From Flavobacteriales bacterium UBA2669 (GTDB lineage: Bacteria; Bacteroidota; Bacteroidia; Flavobacteriales_E; Vicingaceae): a stretch of 64,000 bases of DNA. Position numbers and translations under genes: made by a program. Below are positions 59,536 to 64,000 of this stretch, in pieces (positions within the stretch are counted from its first letter, which is position 1; every line of letters begins with the position of its first letter). Below the pieces are notes generated by a model. That model ran no database searches. It saw only the letters and a program-made list of their open reading frames with translations, and was not told where the DNA came from. The DNA lies in assembly GCA_002359215.1 (NCBI GenBank), contig DEMN01000012.1:685805-749804 (forward strand), in the 5' to 3' direction.

Positions 59536-60870
59536 TTATCTTTTCATATTAGGCAAACTCTTCATCATTTGAGCCATTTTGTTTTTGTCACCCATCATTT
59601 TCATCATTTTACCTGTTTGTTCAAATTGTTTGATGAGCTTATTTACTTCTTGAATAGAAGTTCCACTTCCTTCTGCAATTCGTTTTCTTCTACTTCCGTT
59701 TAAAAGTTTAGGTTGAGCTCTTTCTTCTGGAGTCATAGATTTAATAATAGATTCGACTCCTTTAAAAGCATCATCATCAATATCAATACCTTTAGTCATT
59801 TTTCCTAAACCAGGAACCATTCCTAACAAGTCTTTCATGTTCCCCATCTTTTTTATCTGACCAATTTGATCCATAAAATCGTTGAAATCAAACTGATTTT
59901 TAGCAATTTTCTTTTGAAGTTCTCTAGCTTTTTTCTCATCGTACTGTTCTTGAGCTCTCTCTACCAAACTAACCACATCGCCCATGCCTAAAATACGGTC
60001 TGCCATTCTTGATGGATAGAAAACATCCAATGCATCCATTTTTTCGCCCGTACCAACAAATTTAATTGGTTTATCCACTACAGAACGTATAGAAAGCGCA
60101 GCACCACCTCTGGTGTCACCATCTAATTTAGTTAAAACAACACCATTAAAATCAAGTTTATCGTTAAATGCTTTAGCTGTATTTACAGCATCCTGACCTG
60201 TCATTGAATCTACAACAAACAATATCTCATTAGGAGAAACAGCATTTTTAACTGCCTCAATTTCATTCATCATTTGTTGGTCAACAGCTAAACGTCCGGC
60301 AGTATCTATAATTACAGTGTTAAATCCTTTTTGTTTGGCTTCAGCAATAGCCTTTTTAGCAATATCAACAGGGTTTTTATTTTCTTTATCCGACCAAACT
60401 TCTACACCAATTTGTTCACCAAGAACGTGTAATTGATCAATCGCAGCAGGGCGGTAAACATCTCCTGCAACTAACATTGGAGTTTTTCCTTTTTTAGTTT
60501 TTAAGTAGTTGGCTAATTTACCTGAAAAAGTGGTTTTACCCGAACCTTGCAAACCGGCAATTAATATAACAGTTGGATTGCCTTTCAGGTTAATTTCTTC
60601 TTCTCCACCACCCATTAGATCTACTAATGCATCATGGGTAATTTTAACCATTAATTGATTAGGAGACAATGAGTTGATTACATTTTCCCCTAAAGCTTTT
60701 TCTTTTACTTCGTCAGTAAATTGTTTAGCAACTTTGTAACTAACATCAGCGTCTAATAAAGCACGTCTAATTTCTTTAACGGTTTCAGCGATATTAATCT
60801 CAGTAACCTGTCCTTGACCTTTTAATACCTTAAAGGCTCTTTCTAACTTATCCGATAGACTATCAAACAT
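59536..60870 (-). CDS. ffh: Signal recognition particle protein (Ffh, SRP54)
   Basis: A 444-residue SRP GTPase. It has the N domain, then the G domain with the P-loop G-L-Q-G-S-G-K-T-T-F-S (about residues 107-117), D-V-Y-R-P-A-A-I-D-Q-L, D-T-A-G-R-L and T-K-L-D-G-D-T-R-G-G-A-A. The C-terminal M domain is methionine-rich (M-M-K-M-M-G-D-K-N-K-M-A-Q-M-M-K-S-L-P). It targets membrane and exported proteins to SecYEG with 4.5S RNA and FtsY. A TAAATTTG box is at complement 60903-60910. Confidence 0.97.
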   Translation of the reverse strand: MFDSLSDKLERAFKVLKGQGQVTEINIAETVKEIRRALLDADVSYKVAKQFTDEVKEKALGENVINSLSPNQLMVKITHDALVDLMGGGEEEINLKGNPTVILIAGLQGSGKTTFSGKLANYLKTKKGKTPMLVAGDVYRPAAIDQLHVLGEQIGVEVWSDKENKNPVDIAKKAIAEAKQKGFNTVIIDTAGRLAVDQQMMNEIEAVKNAVSPNEILFVVDSMTGQDAVNTAKAFNDKLDFNGVVLTKLDGDTRGGAALSIRSVVDKPIKFVGTGEKMDALDVFYPSRMADRILGMGDVVSLVERAQEQYDEKKARELQKKIAKNQFDFNDFMDQIGQIKKMGNMKDLLGMVPGLGKMTKGIDIDDDAFKGVESIIKSMTPEERAQPKLLNGSRRKRIAEGSGTSIQEVNKLIKQFEQTGKMMKMMGDKNKMAQMMKSLPNMKR

Positions 60871-60902
60871 AATTTTCTATTTTGTGTTTTTATGGTAAGC
60901 GA

Positions 60903-60910
60903 CAAATTTA
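60903..60910 (-). promoter_or_regulatory. -7 box (TAAATTTG, minus strand) for ffh-folD
   Basis: CAAATTTA on the plus strand, 33 bases before the ffh ATG at 60870. Confidence 0.5.
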
Positions 60911-61085
60911 ATATTTTTTATTGCTTTATGAGATATAAGCTTTGTCAAAATATACAATAGGTGTACTATGTTTCCTAATAATGCCTAGTATTATGAAGAA
61001 AATAATTCATTTTCATTCATATATTTAGACTTTAAATAACTTCTATGTATTTTTACATTCATTTTTAGAAAAATTAACAAAAATC

Positions 61086-61093
61086 TATTTTTG
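61086..61093 (+). promoter_or_regulatory. -7 box (TATTTTTG) for the barrel/repeat gene
   Basis: TATTTTTG lies 52 bases before the ATG at 61146 in the divergent gap with ffh. No clear -33 TTG is visible. Confidence 0.45.
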
Positions 61094-61145
61094 GAATAAA
61101 AATTGTTTTTAGCGGTGAATTATAAAAATTAAAAGCATCATACTC

Positions 61146-64000
61146 ATGAAAAAACTTTACTTTTTTATTGCGTTTATTGTAATTACTCTTTCAGCAAATG
61201 CTCAACATACAACTTATGATATTGGCAGATGGACTTTAGGCGGGAACATTGGTGGTGCTTACCAAAAAGGAGATATTAGTAACAAATTATTTGGTTTTGG
61301 TTATGGCGCTACATTAGAGTACAGACTTTACAATAAAAAGTACAGGTTTTTTGGCTTTTCACTGCGAGGAAGATATTTAAAATCGGAAACATTTGGGTTG
61401 GGTTATCAGCCTCACGAAAGTTTTATTTCTAATTATGCATTAAATGGTTTTGGAAATTCAGGAGTTGATTACTCCAATCAGTTGTTTTTTCAAAACAATA
61501 ATACCGAGTTTGAGGAACTTTCGTTAGAAGCTATGTTACGATGGAATAAACTGTATGAAAATACAGGTATTCTTTTTTATTTATTTGCCGGAGCAGGAGG
61601 AACGGATTATGTTGTTAAAACCAATCAATTAGATGAGTTTGGAAATCAATATGATTATTCTACCATCAATTATGACAGAAGTAAATCAGATATTAGAAAG
61701 CAATTAAGCGATTTATTAGATGATAGTTACGAAACAGATTTAGATAATAGAAATTATTCACGAGTTGTATTTACACCTACTGTTGGAGTAGGGTTAGGGT
61801 TTAGAATTGCTCCTGGAGTTGATTTTGCTTTAGAGCATAAAATTTCTTTGCCGCAAACCGATTATTTTGATGGTCAGGCAACAAAAAATAATGCTCCATT
61901 TTTTATTCAAGACATTTACCACTATACTTCTTTAGGATTACATTTTAGTATTATAAAACATCACCAAGGAGAAAGTACTTATACTCCCACAACTATACCA
62001 ACACCAACAAACCCTACAAATCCCACAACCACACCTTATACCCAACCTGTAAAACCTGTAATTATTTTATCTCAACCAATAGCTACCACATTTATTTCGC
62101 CAAATTGTAAGGTAACTATTGTTGCTAAAATAACCCCTGATATAAAAGCTCAAGATGTTACTTTTTATCATAACAACAACTTGGTTGCTACTCAAAATTA
62201 TAGTTTTACAAATAATGAGTTAAAAGCTACCGTTCAGTTAGCTAATGGGACAAACAATTTTAAAATTGTAGCTAAAAAATTAGCAGAAACCACTACAAAA
62301 GAGTTCTCATTAACTTGTAATGAAGAAAGTACTATTACTATTTGTCATAAAACACCAACAGGAAGTAGAGAAACCATAAACATTAAATCATCAGATTGGG
62401 CAATGCATGAAGCTCATGGAGATACCAAAGGAGCTTGTTCCGAAACAGAGAAAATGATAACCATTTGTCATCAGGTTTCTAGTCGTGAAGGAGATATAGA
62501 AACCATTCAAATTCCCGAATCACAATGGTTAATACATAAGTCTCATGGTGATAAAATGGGAGCTTGTGTTCCTATAGCAAAATCAATGATTACTATTTGT
62601 TTAAATAATCAATCATTTGAAATTGAAGAAGCTCAATGGCCAAGTTATCAAAGTCAGGGAGCAAGAAAAGGACCTTGTTATACCGTTAAACAAATAACCA
62701 TTTGCCATGTTCCGGCAACAGGTGATAAACGTCAGACGCTAACTATTCCGGAATCTGAATGGGCAATACATCAAGCTCATGGTGATATTTTAGGCGCTTG
62801 CCCTGCAGTAGAACCTACGATAACTATTTGTCACAAAGAAGCATCAGGAAATAAAGTTACCATGTCTATTCCTGAATTTAGATGGGTAGAACATTTTAAC
62901 CATGGAGATAGTAAAGGAGAATGTCCTAGAATTGAAATACCGATGATGACCATCTGTCACTATCCTGCTGGTTCTAGAACACCACAAACCATACAAATTC
63001 CTGCAACCGAGTGGGCAGCACACCAAGCTCATGGAGATACACAGGGAGCTTGTCCGGTGGTTGTCGATGCTGATATACAAGTTTGTCATTACAATGCCAC
63101 AACAGGTAAAAAAGAGCAGATAATTATTAAAGAATCTGAGTGGCCTGCACACCAAGCTCATGGTGATACGAAAGGTTTATGTCCCTTAGGTGCTAATAAC
63201 CCGGGAACATCTACTTCAATTACTATTTGTCATAAAGATATATTAACAGGAAATACTACTACGATGCAAATTCCTGCTACGGAATGGGCAGTACACCAAG
63301 CTCATGGCGATTTTATGGGTGTTTGTCCGAAAGTTAAAAAAATTACGATTTGTCATGTTCCAACAACAGGTGATCAACGTCAAACATTGGAAATCCCTGA
63401 ATCTGAATGGGCAATACATCAAGCACACGGTGATGTTTTAGGTTCTTGTCCTGCAGTAGAGCCAACATTAACCATATGTCATAAAGATGTAACGGGCAAA
63501 AAATCAACTATTACTATTCCTGAGTTTAGGTGGGTAGAACATTTTAATCATGGTGATACGAAAGGAGAATGTCCAAGAGTTGAAATACCAATGATAACCA
63601 TCTGCCATTACCCCGTAGGGTCTAGAACACCACAAACCATACAAATTCCTGCAACCGAATGGGCAGCACACCAAGCTCATGGAGATACACAGGGAGCTTG
63701 TTCGGTGGTTGTCGATGCTGATATACAAGTTTGTCATTACAATGCCACAACAGGTAAAAAAGAGCAGATAATTATTAAAGAATCTGAGTGGCCTGCACAC
63801 CAAGCTCATGGTGATACGAAAGGATTGTGTCCTTTAGGTAGTAATAACCCGGGTAGTACTGATTTAATAGCTATTTGTCATAAAGATCCTAATACAGGAG
63901 TTTATCAAACTATCCAGATTGCTGTTTCGGAAGTTAGAACACATTTAGCACATGGTGATATTGAAGGACCGTGTACTACGCAAAACAATGGCGGCAATAC
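61146..64000 (+). CDS. Outer-membrane barrel protein with at least 13 CH/HGD tandem repeats, partial
   Basis: One frame, open from ATG 61146 to the window end (951 full codons, 3' end missing). A signal peptide (M-K-K-L-Y-F-F-I-A-F, cleavage after A-N-A) leads into a beta-barrel-like region (about residues 21-275: alternating strands, G-V-G-L-G-F-R-I-A, closing hydrophobic strand). A Pro/Thr linker (about 279-301) and an Ig-like module (about 302-396) follow. From residue 400, thirteen repeats of 35-48 residues follow, with the pattern I-C-H, a variable Thr-Gly turn, I-P-x-x-E-W, H-x-x-H-G-D and G-x-C. First cysteines are at residues 400, 441, 485, 520, 562, 604, 647, 695, 736, 778, 820, 863 and 911. 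The conserved C, H, H, D and C in each unit suggest a metal-binding or disulfide-stabilised surface array. The function is unknown to me. Confidence 0.85.
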   Translation, partial: MKKLYFFIAFIVITLSANAQHTTYDIGRWTLGGNIGGAYQKGDISNKLFGFGYGATLEYRLYNKKYRFFGFSLRGRYLKSETFGLGYQPHESFISNYALNGFGNSGVDYSNQLFFQNNNTEFEELSLEAMLRWNKLYENTGILFYLFAGAGGTDYVVKTNQLDEFGNQYDYSTINYDRSKSDIRKQLSDLLDDSYETDLDNRNYSRVVFTPTVGVGLGFRIAPGVDFALEHKISLPQTDYFDGQATKNNAPFFIQDIYHYTSLGLHFSIIKHHQGESTYTPTTIPTPTNPTNPTTTPYTQPVKPVIILSQPIATTFISPNCKVTIVAKITPDIKAQDVTFYHNNNLVATQNYSFTNNELKATVQLANGTNNFKIVAKKLAETTTKEFSLTCNEESTITICHKTPTGSRETINIKSSDWAMHEAHGDTKGACSETEKMITICHQVSSREGDIETIQIPESQWLIHKSHGDKMGACVPIAKSMITICLNNQSFEIEEAQWPSYQSQGARKGPCYTVKQITICHVPATGDKRQTLTIPESEWAIHQAHGDILGACPAVEPTITICHKEASGNKVTMSIPEFRWVEHFNHGDSKGECPRIEIPMMTICHYPAGSRTPQTIQIPATEWAAHQAHGDTQGACPVVVDADIQVCHYNATTGKKEQIIIKESEWPAHQAHGDTKGLCPLGANNPGTSTSITICHKDILTGNTTTMQIPATEWAVHQAHGDFMGVCPKVKKITICHVPTTGDQRQTLEIPESEWAIHQAHGDVLGSCPAVEPTLTICHKDVTGKKSTITIPEFRWVEHFNHGDTKGECPRVEIPMITICHYPVGSRTPQTIQIPATEWAAHQAHGDTQGACSVVVDADIQVCHYNATTGKKEQIIIKESEWPAHQAHGDTKGLCPLGSNNPGSTDLIAICHKDPNTGVYQTIQIAVSEVRTHLAHGDIEGPCTTQNNGGN
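62691..63986 (+). repeat. 648-bp tandem duplication covering repeat units 4-8 and 9-13
   Basis: The first cysteine codons of units 4-8 (62703, 62829, 62955, 63084, 63228) and of units 9-13 (63351, 63477, 63603, 63732, 63876) are each exactly 648 bases (216 codons) apart. Units 6-7 and 11-12 are nearly identical at DNA level, while units 8 and 13 have diverged. Copy 1 is about 62691-63338, copy 2 about 63339-63986. Confidence 0.9.

Noticed and set aside
62844..63809. Minus-strand frames at 62844-63161, 63243-63428 and 63504-63809 that resemble each other
   Set aside because: They are antisense shadows of the tandem repeats of the plus-strand barrel/repeat gene; their likeness only reflects the 648-bp duplication.

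Overview
The window is AT-rich chromosomal DNA from a member of the Bacteroidota, most likely the class Flavobacteriia or a close relative. The evidence is a short RpoD of about 289 residues, the gliding/type IX secretion proteins GldE and Plug (DUF5103), Bacteroidota-typical families (DUF4920, DUF1573, YwqK-like, MoaCB fusion, DUF7033 deacetylase), a Na+-NQR operon, and start-proximal boxes matching the Bacteroidota -7 promoter element TAnnTTTG. Most of the window is ordinary housekeeping sequence. I saw no tRNA, rRNA, prophage, insertion sequence or CRISPR array.

Layout. 1-9 kb: a partial DedA-like protein, purC, a HAD phosphatase overlapping an MBOAT acyltransferase, pgpA-gtrA, two lipoproteins (DUF4920; a CxxCH protein), a dicarboxylate/amino-acid symporter and aroC. 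9-14 kb: a small surface-polysaccharide-like group on the minus strand (radical SAM/SPASM, YwqK-like, a polytopic membrane protein, wecB) and a SET-domain protein. 14-26 kb: radC, a polysaccharide deacetylase, upp, a patatin with an outer-membrane barrel, an aminotransferase, a DUF1573 protein, cdd, moaCB, rpoD, queE and an HsdR-N-like protein. 26-36 kb: topB, an HPF-like protein, the gldE-ssb-mutY operon divergent from HU, a 29-residue bS22/COX24-like gene and rng. 36-43 kb: KdsC-like, SGNH hydrolase, aldo/keto reductase, SRPBCC, dual-CDGSH, and a three-gene cluster (PlsC-like, OlsB/GlsB-like, GNAT) that looks like an aminolipid (glycine/ornithine lipid) operon. 43-47 kb: DUF1398, a beta-propeller lipoprotein, cysH, a TauE/SafE transporter and the T9SS Plug protein. 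47.7-53.6 kb: complete nqrABCDEF with a good promoter and terminator. 53.8-58.2 kb: two adjacent SpoIIE-type phosphatases with different sensor halves. 58.2-60.9 kb: an acidic-tailed small protein, folD and ffh.

The most unusual item lies at the right edge (61146 to beyond 64000). One open frame encodes a signal peptide, an outer-membrane beta-barrel, a Pro/Thr linker, an Ig-like module and at least 13 tandem repeats of about 42 residues, each carrying Cys-His, Trp, His-x-x-His-Gly-Asp and Cys at fixed spacing. Units 4-8 and 9-13 are related by a 648-bp duplication. This looks like a repetitive surface or metal-binding array anchored to a barrel, and it runs off the window. Other points worth a look are the aminolipid cluster, the paired phosphatases, a palindromic intergenic element at about 39.4-39.6 kb and an 18-bp perfect hairpin abutting radC.
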